Assembly (NCBI GenBank): GCA_965232895.1
Contig: OZ247430.1
Span: forward strand, 806,001-870,000
Source of the DNA: Bin87 sp965232895
Lineage (GTDB): Bacteria > Chloroflexota > Dehalococcoidia > Lucifugimonadales > UBA3495
Reading direction: 5' to 3'
DNA length: 64,000 bases
Shown piece by piece: positions 26,031-33,304 of this stretch. Made by a program: the position numbers and the translations under genes. Numbering within the stretch: position 1 is the first letter of the stretch; every line of letters starts with the position of its first letter. Under the pieces are notes generated by a model that did not search any database, was not told the DNA's origin, and saw nothing but the letters and a program-made list of their open reading frames with translations.

Positions 26031-26071
26031 CGAAGGATTCGCCGGGGCAGACCGCTGCTCGCGGCCAGCGC

Positions 26072-26518
26072 CTACCCTCGCTCGATGGACTTGAGAACCT
26101 GGTGCGCGTGCTCGATGTCGTTCAGCGGGCGGCCGTAAACTATGATCGGCGCATAGCCAATGATGACCGACGTGAGGCAAGCCAATGCTGAGCCTGACGC
26201 TACCAAGTCGGCATTGGTGGGTTCTTCGCCAATTCGGAGCTGGGAGTACAGGACATCGCTTTGGACCGCGATCAGTTCCGGCGCCGGCAAGCTCATATGG
26301 GCAATCAGGAGCATGACCAGCGGCGCCACACAAGCCAGAGCAAGTACGGACCAGATGATGACCCATGCCAGGAACATATTCCGCTCGGCGTTGACCTTCG
26401 AGCGCAAATGCTCCAGCCGGCCCGGGGCTACCGCCATGTCCAGCCGGTCAGCGCTCAGACGCAGAAATTGAGCGTACTCCCGGTAACGGGAGCGACGGTT
26501 GACAGTGCTGGCGACCAT
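26072..26518 (-). CDS. Hypothetical membrane protein between ispD and ispF
   Basis: A 148-residue protein with a basic N-terminus (NRRSRYREYAQFLRLSADRL), a strong membrane helix at about residues 50-73 (FLAWVIIWSVLALACVAPLV) and a second at about 108-128 (GSALACLTSVIIGYAPIIVY). The N-terminal region is probably a cytoplasmic helix. No family is recognised. It interrupts the usual adjacency of ispD and ispF, but runs in the same direction. ATG 26518 is followed closely by a normal coding pattern; the ribosome binding site is AGGATCACAA, weak. Confidence 0.65.
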   Translation of the reverse strand: MVASTVNRRSRYREYAQFLRLSADRLDMAVAPGRLEHLRSKVNAERNMFLAWVIIWSVLALACVAPLVMLLIAHMSLPAPELIAVQSDVLYSQLRIGEEPTNADLVASGSALACLTSVIIGYAPIIVYGRPLNDIEHAHQVLKSIERG

Positions 26519-26675
26519 TTGTGATCCTCCGCTTGTCGAAACCCTTTGTCCAGACGCGCGATTCTTACTTCCTCATGCGCACGCCCGTGCGTGACATAGG
26601 AACGACGTGAAATATCGTATGCAAATCAGCCTGTTGGTGCAAGCAAACCGACACGCTATTTGTCGCAGTTGCGGA

Positions 26676-27362
26676 TTATCGCCGGCCCAACAACAAGTTG
26701 ACAATATCCAAGTCTTCAGGAGTGGTCACTTTCAGGTTGTGGTAATCGCCCCAGAAAACAGTAACCCGGTGGCCCGCCGCTTCGACCATGGCCGAGTCAT
26801 CAGTGTACTCGACCTCCGCTGCGCGATGGGCATCCAGCAGGGTTTGATAATCAAAAGCCTGGGGAGTCTGCGCTGCCCACAGGGTGGAGCGATCGGGGGT
26901 GTCTGAAATCAACTGCTGGTCGCCCACTACTTTGATCGTATCCTTCACCGGCACCGCGGCGATCGCTGCGCCCGATACCCGGACTTCGACCAGCGCGCGC
27001 TCGAGGATGTCTGCGGATACGCACGGGCGGGCTCCGTCGTGAATGGCTACCCATCGCCGCTGGCCCATGGCCACCAGCCCGGCCAGGACCGAATCCTGGC
27101 GGCGGGCGCCACCGGCGCACACCTCGGCAATTTTGGGAATGTCCGACTCGCGTACCATCACTTCAACGTCGGGGACCGCATCGGCAGCCACCACCAGCAC
27201 GATGCGGTCCACCACATCCGACGCGGCGATGCGCCTGAGCGTGTGGATAATCAGCGGCGCTCCGAGAATATCAGCGAAGGTTTTGTCTGTGCCGCCCATC
27301 CGGGAACTGCGTCCCGCGGCCACCACGACAACACCCAGCAGATCGTTGGATAATTCGTTCAC
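26676..27362 (-). CDS. ispD: 2-C-methyl-D-erythritol 4-phosphate cytidylyltransferase
   Basis: A 228-residue enzyme that joins CTP to methylerythritol phosphate in the MEP pathway. The nucleotide-binding loop VVVAAGRSSRMGGTDKTFAD is at residues 11-30, with the catalytic Arg and Lys. VAIHDGARPCVS and VPVKDTIKVV are the conserved family blocks, and WAAQTPQAFDYQTL and EYTDDSAMVEAAG follow as usual. The first gene of the ispD-X-ispF-cysS run, it is divergent from the OsmC-like gene with 134 bp between them. Confidence 0.97.
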   Translation of the reverse strand: MNELSNDLLGVVVVAAGRSSRMGGTDKTFADILGAPLIIHTLRRIAASDVVDRIVLVVAADAVPDVEVMVRESDIPKIAEVCAGGARRQDSVLAGLVAMGQRRWVAIHDGARPCVSADILERALVEVRVSGAAIAAVPVKDTIKVVGDQQLISDTPDRSTLWAAQTPQAFDYQTLLDAHRAAEVEYTDDSAMVEAAGHRVTVFWGDYHNLKVTTPEDLDIVNLLLGRR

Positions 27363-27401
27363 GGCAATTCTTAATTTACCACACGTCGCAAAATTGCAGG
27401 C

Positions 27402-27430
27402 TTGGCGTTCAAGCCTCTATAGTTTATGAT
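27402..27430 (+). promoter_or_regulatory. Probable promoter of the OsmC-like gene
   Basis: TTGGCG (27402-27407) and TATGAT (27425-27430) are separated by 17 bp, the ideal spacing for a housekeeping sigma factor. They lie about 67 bp before the start codon in an otherwise AT-rich divergent region. Confidence 0.55.
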
Positions 27431-27496
27431 TTAGATCTGTCAGTATCAATATCAGACGAGTGGAACATCCGCGGAGCGCGTTACGACAAAGGGGGC

Positions 27497-27958
27497 ATGA
27501 TGGCTGCATTGGAAATGGCCTATCACGTGGAAACGTACAGCTCAGGGACCCACGGCAGAGCAATTTGCAACGCCCGCACGCATCACTGGGTTGCCGATGA
27601 TGGCGGCGGTGACGCGGTGGGAGCCGGCGAACTGTTCCTTTCCGGAATTACGGCTTGCGCCGTGAACATGGTGGAGCGCATCGCGCTAACCGACGACGCC
27701 CCGGTGGACTTCATGGAAGTAACCGCCGAAGCCTTCAGGGACCCGGAAGCGACCCCCGGGGACGTGAGCCTCTACGCCGACGTGCGCATCCACTTCAAAA
27801 TCTGGGGCGTGGACGACGACCAGGGCATCTACCTGGTGGACACCTGGAAGAAGCGTTGACCGCTGTATGGTTCGGTCGCCGTGGCGACCCCCAGCACTTC
27901 CGTCACCGCCGAGTTCGTCGTCGAGTCGCGCCAGAAGCACGCCGGCCGCGTCGCATAA
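27497..27958 (+). CDS. OsmC-like peroxidase, candidate selenoprotein (UGA at codon 121)
   Basis: The open frame to 27859 encodes 120 residues of an OsmC/Ohr-type protein: VGAGELFLSGITACAVNMVE holds the first conserved Cys (C54), on the helix typical of the fold. It stops at a TGA (27857-27859) that falls exactly where the family has its second catalytic Cys (KR-C-P-Y). Beyond it the same frame continues PLYGSVAVATPSTSVTAEFV to a TAA at 27956-27958, giving the normal family length of about 153 residues. A 6-bp hairpin with a CGTG loop lies 15-30 nt past the UGA. If read as selenocysteine this would be a thiol peroxidase with Cys54/Sec121. A nonsense mutation is the alternative. Start at 27497 or 27500. 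Confidence 0.75.
27860..27895 (+). promoter_or_regulatory. Candidate bacterial SECIS in the OsmC-like gene
   Basis: GGTCGC (27874-27879) pairs with GCGACC (27884-27889) around CGTG, 21-24 nt after the UGA. A G is in the first two loop positions and the distance is within the 16-37 nt window described for bacterial SECIS elements. Three more pairs below an internal loop (T9/A34, G10/C33 and G11/C32, counted from the UGA) are possible. Confidence 0.5.
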
Positions 27959-28000
27959 CCCCGGCGACAGAGCGTTCGCCGCGGAACGGCGAAGACATGT

Positions 28001-28034
28001 GCCCCCGGCCGGCGCGGTTTCGCCAGCCGGGGGC
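28001..28034. terminator. Strong hairpin after the OsmC-like gene
   Basis: GCCCCCGGC pairs with GCCGGGGGC (28001-28009 and 28026-28034), with four more pairs inside. There is no T tract, so it may be a non-classical terminator or only a stable structure. Confidence 0.35.
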
Positions 28035-28215
28035 AATACGCGGCAACGCGTGTAATGAGCGTTGCCGGAACGGTCAGTCAACTAGCGCATAGTTTGTCGA
28101 TGGGTCGGATTCGGCGCCCGTACCGGGCGCGCGCACTACCATACCGGCAGGGAGATCTGAGATAGAGTTCCCGCTTATCATATTTGCGGCCGGCCTGTCC
28201 GACGCATCAGCCGGA

Positions 28216-30216
28216 TTGCTGAAAGACTTCGCGATCGCGATGGCTATCGCGGCCGTGGGGTTGGCGCTAGCCCGGCTGGCATGGCAGCCACCGGTACTCG
28301 GTTACCTCATTGCCGGGGTAATCATCGGGCCATATACCCTGCCGCACCCGATTATCAGCAACCTGGACACCATCGAGTTGCTGGCTGAACTGGGACTGAT
28401 CCTGCTGCTGTTCGGCATAGGCCTGGAGTTGGGATGGCGGCGGATCCGCGAGATCGGTCTGCGCGTGCTGGTAATCGGTGTGGTGGAGATCTCCACCCTG
28501 ACCTACCTGGGAGTGCTGATAGCCGACAAGGTCCTTGGCGTATCCGGAGCCAACGCCCTGTACCTGGGCGGGGCCATGGCCATCAGCAGTTCGGCGATTC
28601 TGCTGAAGGGCTTGCGGGACAGCGGCAACCTGCGCGCCGGATGGGGCCAAACCATAGTTGGCATCCTCCTGGTGGAGGACTTCGCCGCGGTCATCCTGCT
28701 GACACTGCTGGCCGGACTTGCGACCACGGGTTCCACCGACCTGGCGGACGTGGGGTGGTTGGCCGCCAAGCTGGGCATCTTCTGCATCGCGGCCCTGGCT
28801 TTCGGCGCGCTGCTGGCGCCACGCCTGATGCGATTCCTTTCGCGGATGCAGTCTGACGAGACCCTGCTGGTGGCTTCACTGGGCTGCTGCTTCGGCCTCG
28901 CCTTGACTGCCGAATTCCTCGGGTTGTCGGCGGCGGCCGGAGCCTTCCTGATCGGCGTGGTCATCGGAGACACCGACGCCGCCGGCCGGGTGACGCGGCT
29001 GGTCAACCCGGTGCGGGACATGTTCGGCGCGCTGTTCTTCCTGTCCATCGGGATGCTCATCGACTATCGGACGCTGGACGACTACATCGTGCCGGCCCTG
29101 GTGGTGGTGGGAGTGTTCATGGGCGGCAAGATCCTGGCCAACACCATCGGAGCGATACTGGCGGGACGACGGTCGCGCACCGCAGTGCAGGTCGGGATGA
29201 CCATGCCGCAAATGGGCGAGTTTTCGCTGGCCATCGGTCACCTGAGCGCCACCAACGCCGCGGTGGGTCCGGTGGTAGCGCCGGTGCTGGCAATCGCCAC
29301 CGCGATCACAGCAATATTTGCCCCCCTGACCTCAAAGATCGCGACGCCCATGTACGACGGGTTGGAGCGGCGCGCCCCGCCGGCGGTCCTGGCGGTCAAC
29401 CTCGTCGTCTTCCTGGGTATCCAATCATTCTGGGCCGCGTTCTCCCTGCCCGGAGAGACGGGACGCCTGCTGAAAAACTCGGTGCGCCGCATCATAATCG
29501 ACATCTGCATCATCGCGGTGCTCACTGCCATCGGCACCGCAGCGGTGTTTACCCTGCCCGACCTGCTGGCCGATCCGGATTCAGTGTCCCACGCGCTGCT
29601 GGGCGTGATCCTGGGCGGCGCAACGGTGGGGATCAACCTGCCGGCCGCCATTGCCATCTGGCGGGAATTGCGGGTGGTCGCCAGCCTGACCGTCCGCGCG
29701 ACGGTACGTGATACCGCGGGTCAGCCGGCGCGATACACCCTTCGCACCCTCCTGCGCGACGGCATGGCCACAGCCTTTTTGCTCGTCGGCGTCCTGCTGA
29801 TGATCCCCCTGATTATCCAACTGTTCTCCCTGGGAAGCCTGTCGGTTCCGCTGTCGTTGTTCCTGCTGTTGGCATCCGCAGGCGCCCTGGTGTTCGCCGG
29901 CTTCCACGTCCACCGCGTCCTGCGACCGGTGTTCCGCAACACGTTCATTGCGCCGCTGGCGCCCCGTCGTACCGATCCGCCAGCCTCCAGCGCCTTCGAG
30001 GCAATGGACGTGGAGAGCCCCTCCTTCAACCACTGGGCCGACCCGGATGCGCAGCCGGTCCAGGAGGAGCGCGCCGCAGCCGCAGCGGCCAAGGAAGCGG
30101 AAGAGTCGACCGAGGATCTGTGGAGATTCCTGGAAGAGCGCATCGAACTGTTCAGTCCGGCGCCGGCGCGGCCACGCGAAGGCGCCGAGCCGGCTGCCCA
30201 GAGGGATGCGGATTAG
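28216..30216 (+). CDS. CPA2-family cation:proton antiporter (KefB type)
   Basis: A 666-residue membrane protein. The first 390 residues match monovalent cation:proton antiporters of the CPA2 class: PPVLGYLIAGVIIGPYTLPH, then LGLILLLFGIGLEL, ISSSAILLKGL and MTMPQMGEFSLAIG, with charged residues in the expected helices. Further hydrophobic segments follow to about residue 580, then a polar Ala/Glu-rich tail. No RCK/TrkA-N nucleotide-binding domain is present. It probably exchanges K+ or Na+ for protons. The start is uncertain: TTG 28216 gives the listed length, and reading continues upstream in frame. It sits between the two UGA-containing genes. Confidence 0.85.
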   Translation: MLKDFAIAMAIAAVGLALARLAWQPPVLGYLIAGVIIGPYTLPHPIISNLDTIELLAELGLILLLFGIGLELGWRRIREIGLRVLVIGVVEISTLTYLGVLIADKVLGVSGANALYLGGAMAISSSAILLKGLRDSGNLRAGWGQTIVGILLVEDFAAVILLTLLAGLATTGSTDLADVGWLAAKLGIFCIAALAFGALLAPRLMRFLSRMQSDETLLVASLGCCFGLALTAEFLGLSAAAGAFLIGVVIGDTDAAGRVTRLVNPVRDMFGALFFLSIGMLIDYRTLDDYIVPALVVVGVFMGGKILANTIGAILAGRRSRTAVQVGMTMPQMGEFSLAIGHLSATNAAVGPVVAPVLAIATAITAIFAPLTSKIATPMYDGLERRAPPAVLAVNLVVFLGIQSFWAAFSLPGETGRLLKNSVRRIIIDICIIAVLTAIGTAAVFTLPDLLADPDSVSHALLGVILGGATVGINLPAAIAIWRELRVVASLTVRATVRDTAGQPARYTLRTLLRDGMATAFLLVGVLLMIPLIIQLFSLGSLSVPLSLFLLLASAGALVFAGFHVHRVLRPVFRNTFIAPLAPRRTDPPASSAFEAMDVESPSFNHWADPDAQPVQEERAAAAAAKEAEESTEDLWRFLEERIELFSPAPARPREGAEPAAQRDAD

Positions 30217-30272
30217 GGTTGCTCCGGGCGCGGTGCTACAATGTGTGCACTCAACCTTAGGCAGGCGACGCG

Positions 30273-31211
30273 ATGCGCATCTGTTCTTTTCTACCCTCCG
30301 CCACCGAAATTGTTTACGCATTGGGGCTGGAGGACCATCTCTACGGCGTAACCCACGAGTGCGACTATCCAGCCCAGGCGAAAAACAAGCCTTGGGTGGT
30401 GCGCAGCGTTTTCGAAGGCACTCAGCCCAGCAGCGGCGAGATCAGCCGCGTGATCTCAGAGCGCCTCGCCGAGGGGCTTGGGATCTACCACATCGACCAG
30501 GAAATCCTGGACGCGGCCAACCCTGACTTGCTGCTCACCCAGGCTATCTGCGAGGTTTGAGCGGTGTCTTCTCGGCAGGTCGCCGAGTCCACCGCCAACA
30601 TGGACAAGGAGCCCACCGTCCTGTCTCTGGACCCGCAGTACCTTGGCGACGTGCTGGAAGACGTCCGGCGGGTGGGCCGGGCCACGGGCGCCGAGTCCGT
30701 CGCCGAGCAGGTAACGACCCGGATGCAGGATCGCATCGACGCCGTCACCCAGCGGTCTGAACTGGCTGACAGCCACCCGAAAGTGCTGCACCTGGAATGG
30801 ACTGATCCGTTGATGTGCGGCGGCCACTGGGTCCCGGAAATGGTGGAACTGGCCGGCGGCGCCAACTGCTTCGGCGACAAAGAGACGGGCTCTTTCCCCC
30901 TGGAGTGGGACGCGGTCGTTGAGAGTCAACCGGAAGTCATCGTAGTCATGCCCTGTGGTTTTGAGGTACCCCGGGGCATGGAAGACATCCCCCTGCTCAC
31001 GGAAAAGCCGGGCTGGGCTGGGCTGCCGGCGGTGCAGAACGACCGGGTGTACGTGATCGACGCCAGCAACTACACCAGCAGGTCGGGGCCCCGGCTCGTC
31101 ACCGGTCTGGAGATACTCGCGGAGATGATCCATCCCGAACTGTTCTCGGGCATGATCCCGGAGGCGGGCGCGCGACGCATTTACGGCTCCGGCCAGGGAG
31201 GTTCCCCATGA
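30273..31211 (+). CDS. Cobalamin-binding (BtuF-like) protein, candidate selenoprotein (CxxU)
   Basis: Two adjacent open stretches are one gene in a single frame, separated only by a TGA at 30558-30560 (codon 96). The first encodes RICSFLPSATEIVYALGLED and NPDLLLTQAICEV; the second AVSSRQVAESTANM, then HPKVLHLEWTDPLMCGGHW, WVPEMVELAGG and LPAVQNDRVYVIDAS. This is the BtuF/periplasmic-binding-like family of cobalamin-binding proteins, here without a signal peptide. Relatives read CxVCAVS where this gene has CEV-UGA-AVS, so the UGA replaces the second Cys of a CxxC pair (C93, U96). A well-formed SECIS-like hairpin follows at once. Total length 312 residues matches the family. It overlaps the Uma2 start by 4 bp. 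Confidence 0.8.
30561..30595 (+). promoter_or_regulatory. Candidate bacterial SECIS in the BtuF-like gene
   Basis: Directly after the UGA, GCGGTG (30561-30566) pairs with CACCGC (30590-30595), and inside it CTCGGC (30571-30576) pairs with GCCGAG (30582-30587). The five-base loop is AGGTC, at 17-21 nt past the UGA. E. coli fdhF has AGGUCU in its SECIS loop at nearly the same distance. Confidence 0.7.
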
Positions 31212-31921
31212 CCACGAAACCGAGGCCGGCCGCCGCCTATCCCAATCTCACGGAGTTGCCGGACCCGCCACCGCTTCCTGACGGCATGAAACAGCGCCCC
31301 CACATCGCCTGTATCGATCAGGTTCTGCGCAGCCACTACCGGCGCCAGCCCAACACGCTGGTATCGGGAGAAGGCTATCTTTGTTTTGAGGCCCGCGATG
31401 CCCGCCGTTCCCCCCGTCCCGACTGCGTGGTGGCCTTAGGACTCCCCTTTCCCGCTCAACTCATTGAAGAAGCCAACGGATACGTCATCAGCGAAGTCGG
31501 GCAGCCGCCGGACTTCGTGCTGGAAGTGGGATCGCCGAGCACCGGCAGGCACGACTACACCGGGAAACGTGATGTTTACGCTCGTCTCGTGGTCAGAGAA
31601 TACTGGCGGTTTGACCCCAGCGGCGGGCAGTGGCACGACGCCCCGCTGGCCGGCGAAGTGTTGGAAGATGGCGCGTACCGCCCCTTGCCAATCGACTACG
31701 ACACCGATGGCTCGGTGCGGGGCTACAGTCCCAGCCTGGGGCTGGAGTTGCACTGGGAAAATCGCCAGCTGCGGTTCTGGGACCCGGCTACGCGAGAACA
31801 TCTGCCGGACCTCGTAGAAGCTTTGGAAGCGTTGGCCGCCGCCGAAACCCGCACTGAACGGGCTGAGGAAGAAGCGCGCCAACTGCGCGAAGAATTGCGC
31901 CGCCGGCAGTCTCGGGAGTGA
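31208..31921 (+). CDS. Uma2-family protein (PD-(D/E)XK-like)
   Basis: A 237-residue protein of the Uma2 (DUF820) family, related to restriction-type nucleases. The family core appears in SPRPDCVVALG (about 76-86), PPDFVLEVGSPSTGRHD (Asp and Glu of the metal site) and DVYARLVVREYWRFDP. A C-terminal coiled coil of Glu, Arg and Ala follows after residue 195. Uma2 genes are abundant in cyanobacteria and Chloroflexota and their role is unknown. The start ATG overlaps the BtuF-like stop by 4 bp, so both are co-translated. Two other members lie at 59996-61388. Confidence 0.88.
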   Translation: MTTKPRPAAAYPNLTELPDPPPLPDGMKQRPHIACIDQVLRSHYRRQPNTLVSGEGYLCFEARDARRSPRPDCVVALGLPFPAQLIEEANGYVISEVGQPPDFVLEVGSPSTGRHDYTGKRDVYARLVVREYWRFDPSGGQWHDAPLAGEVLEDGAYRPLPIDYDTDGSVRGYSPSLGLELHWENRQLRFWDPATREHLPDLVEALEALAAAETRTERAEEEARQLREELRRRQSRE

Positions 31922-31931
31922 ACGCCAGGGG

Positions 31932-32621
31932 TCAGTTCAGTCTCGGGCCTTTGAACGGCGTGTTCTGCTCCGCCTGTTCCGCCACTATGCGGTTGGCTTG
32001 CCGCATGAGCGTCTGCAACTTTTCCAACTGCCCGCCGGCGGTGGGGGTCTCCAGCAGGGATTGCCGCACGTCGGGGGGCAGTGGGAGACTGACGGCCAGG
32101 GTCGCCGAGGCGGTACGGGCCAGAGCTATGGGTTCGTCGGGAACCGTCACTTCACGGTCCCACCCGCCGGCCATGGCGGTAAGTTGACGCTGGAGTTGGA
32201 TAAATTGCTCGCGCACGCCGGCTAGCGCGGTTGCGGAAACGTCGCCCTCGTCTTCTTCCATGAACCGGACCAACCCCACCAGATGAGGTACGGTCTGCAC
32301 AGTTTGCAGCAACTCGAAACGGGTTTCGCCACGGGTCAGGATGTTCAGGCGGCCCTCCTGCAGGCGCTGGACCTGCGAGACCCGCGCCGTGGTACCGACG
32401 GAATGGGGTTCGGCAGCCTCGCCAACCTCGTTGCCTTCCCTGATGAGCAGCACCCCGAAGGGTTCGTCCCGCTCGACACAGTCGCCGATCATCGCTTTGT
32501 ACCGCTCCTCAAAGATGTGCAGCGGCAGCGGCATGCCGGGGAAAAGCACCACGTTGTTCAGTGGGAACAGGGGCAGTTCGTGGTAGGTGCCCGGCGGGAA
32601 ATCGTCAGGATTGATCGCCAT
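31932..32621 (-). CDS. LON substrate-binding domain protein (peptidase S16-like, no ATPase)
   Basis: A 229-residue protein consisting only of the N-terminal LON substrate-binding domain. HELPLFPLNNVVLFPGMPLP followed by LHIFEERYKAMI is the family hallmark, and FGVLLI and RGETRFELL also match. The helical second half (about residues 120-220) ends in LMRQANRIVAEQAEQNTPF. It lacks the Lon AAA+ and protease domains, as in many small YcaB/PUA-like LON proteins; its role is unknown. ATG 32621 has a TATACT in the minus strand about 9 bp upstream, suggesting a near-leaderless transcript. Confidence 0.9.
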   Translation of the reverse strand: MAINPDDFPPGTYHELPLFPLNNVVLFPGMPLPLHIFEERYKAMIGDCVERDEPFGVLLIREGNEVGEAAEPHSVGTTARVSQVQRLQEGRLNILTRGETRFELLQTVQTVPHLVGLVRFMEEDEGDVSATALAGVREQFIQLQRQLTAMAGGWDREVTVPDEPIALARTASATLAVSLPLPPDVRQSLLETPTAGGQLEKLQTLMRQANRIVAEQAEQNTPFKGPRLN

Positions 32622-32672
32622 GATGCCGCAGTATAACCACGGGCGGATAGCGCAGCAACCCGCCCACCGGAA

Positions 32673-32699
32673 CGCCCCCGTCCGGGAAGAACGGGGGCG
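32673..32699. terminator. Hairpin between the LON-domain and small-protein genes
   Basis: CGCCCCCGT (32673-32681) pairs with ACGGGGGCG (32691-32699). It lies 27 bp past the stop of the gene at 32726 on the minus strand. There is no T tract, so its action as a terminator is uncertain. Confidence 0.4.
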
Positions 32700-32725
32700 C
32701 AATTGATTAGCCGTATTTTGCCGCG

Positions 32726-32977
32726 TTACTTGACCGGTTCGGCATCCGGCGGGCGGTTGTGGATGGCCTTGGTGCCCTTCTTGAAGATGCACGTCCGGAT
32801 GTTGTTCTCGAGCTCCTTCGGATCGTCCACGCCGGGGTAGCGTGCCTGAGCCTCGGGGCTGGCCAGGTAGGCGTACATTTTCTCGAGTACTTCTTCCTCG
32901 GACTCACCCACGATCACCGTACGGTCTCGGGGATCGGAAAGGAAGTTGCTGGGCCTGGCGTAATAGATGTCTGGCAT
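32726..32977 (-). CDS. Small hypothetical protein
   Basis: An 83-residue protein starting MPDIYYARPSNFLSDPRDRT with a strong GGAGGA site 4 bp upstream of the ATG. The middle is helical (EEVLEKMYAYLASPEAQARY) and the C-terminus basic. No family is recognised. It stands alone upstream of a LON-domain protein on the same strand and next to a MITE. Confidence 0.7.
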   Translation of the reverse strand: MPDIYYARPSNFLSDPRDRTVIVGESEEEVLEKMYAYLASPEAQARYPGVDDPKELENNIRTCIFKKGTKAIHNRPPDAEPVK

Positions 32978-33081
32978 GGTTCCTCCTCCGTGACAAGGCT
33001 GCCAATCCTAGGATTGGGGCGCGCAAGCAGTAGCAGATTGATACACCAAAATCCTTCACGTTGTCAATATAGCCCTGTGCC

Positions 33082-33269
33082 CTCACGCGTACCCGGTTTG
33101 TCTTTTCCATCGATGCACCGGACGAACAGGATTTGATTGATTATTGTGAACGCTCCCGCGCTCTTGACGATGCTGAAAATTGAACGCCCCACCCGCAGGC
33201 CATCGTCCGGTCTATCCGGTTTATCGATGTAAATTGGCTCCCGTAGTCGTCAAACCGGGTACGCGTGAG
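33082..33269 (-). mobile_element. Fold-back MITE, copy 2 (188 bp)
   Basis: Perfect 19-bp inverted repeats bound the element: CTCACGCGTACCCGGTTTG at 33082 and its complement ending at 33269. It is the same length and about 93% identical to the element at 8211-8398 in the opposite orientation. The interior is palindromic and non-coding. It lies between priA and a small gene. Confidence 0.9.
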
Positions 33270-33304
33270 AGCGCTCGCCTCTGACCCACCCTCGGCGCGT
33301 AATT

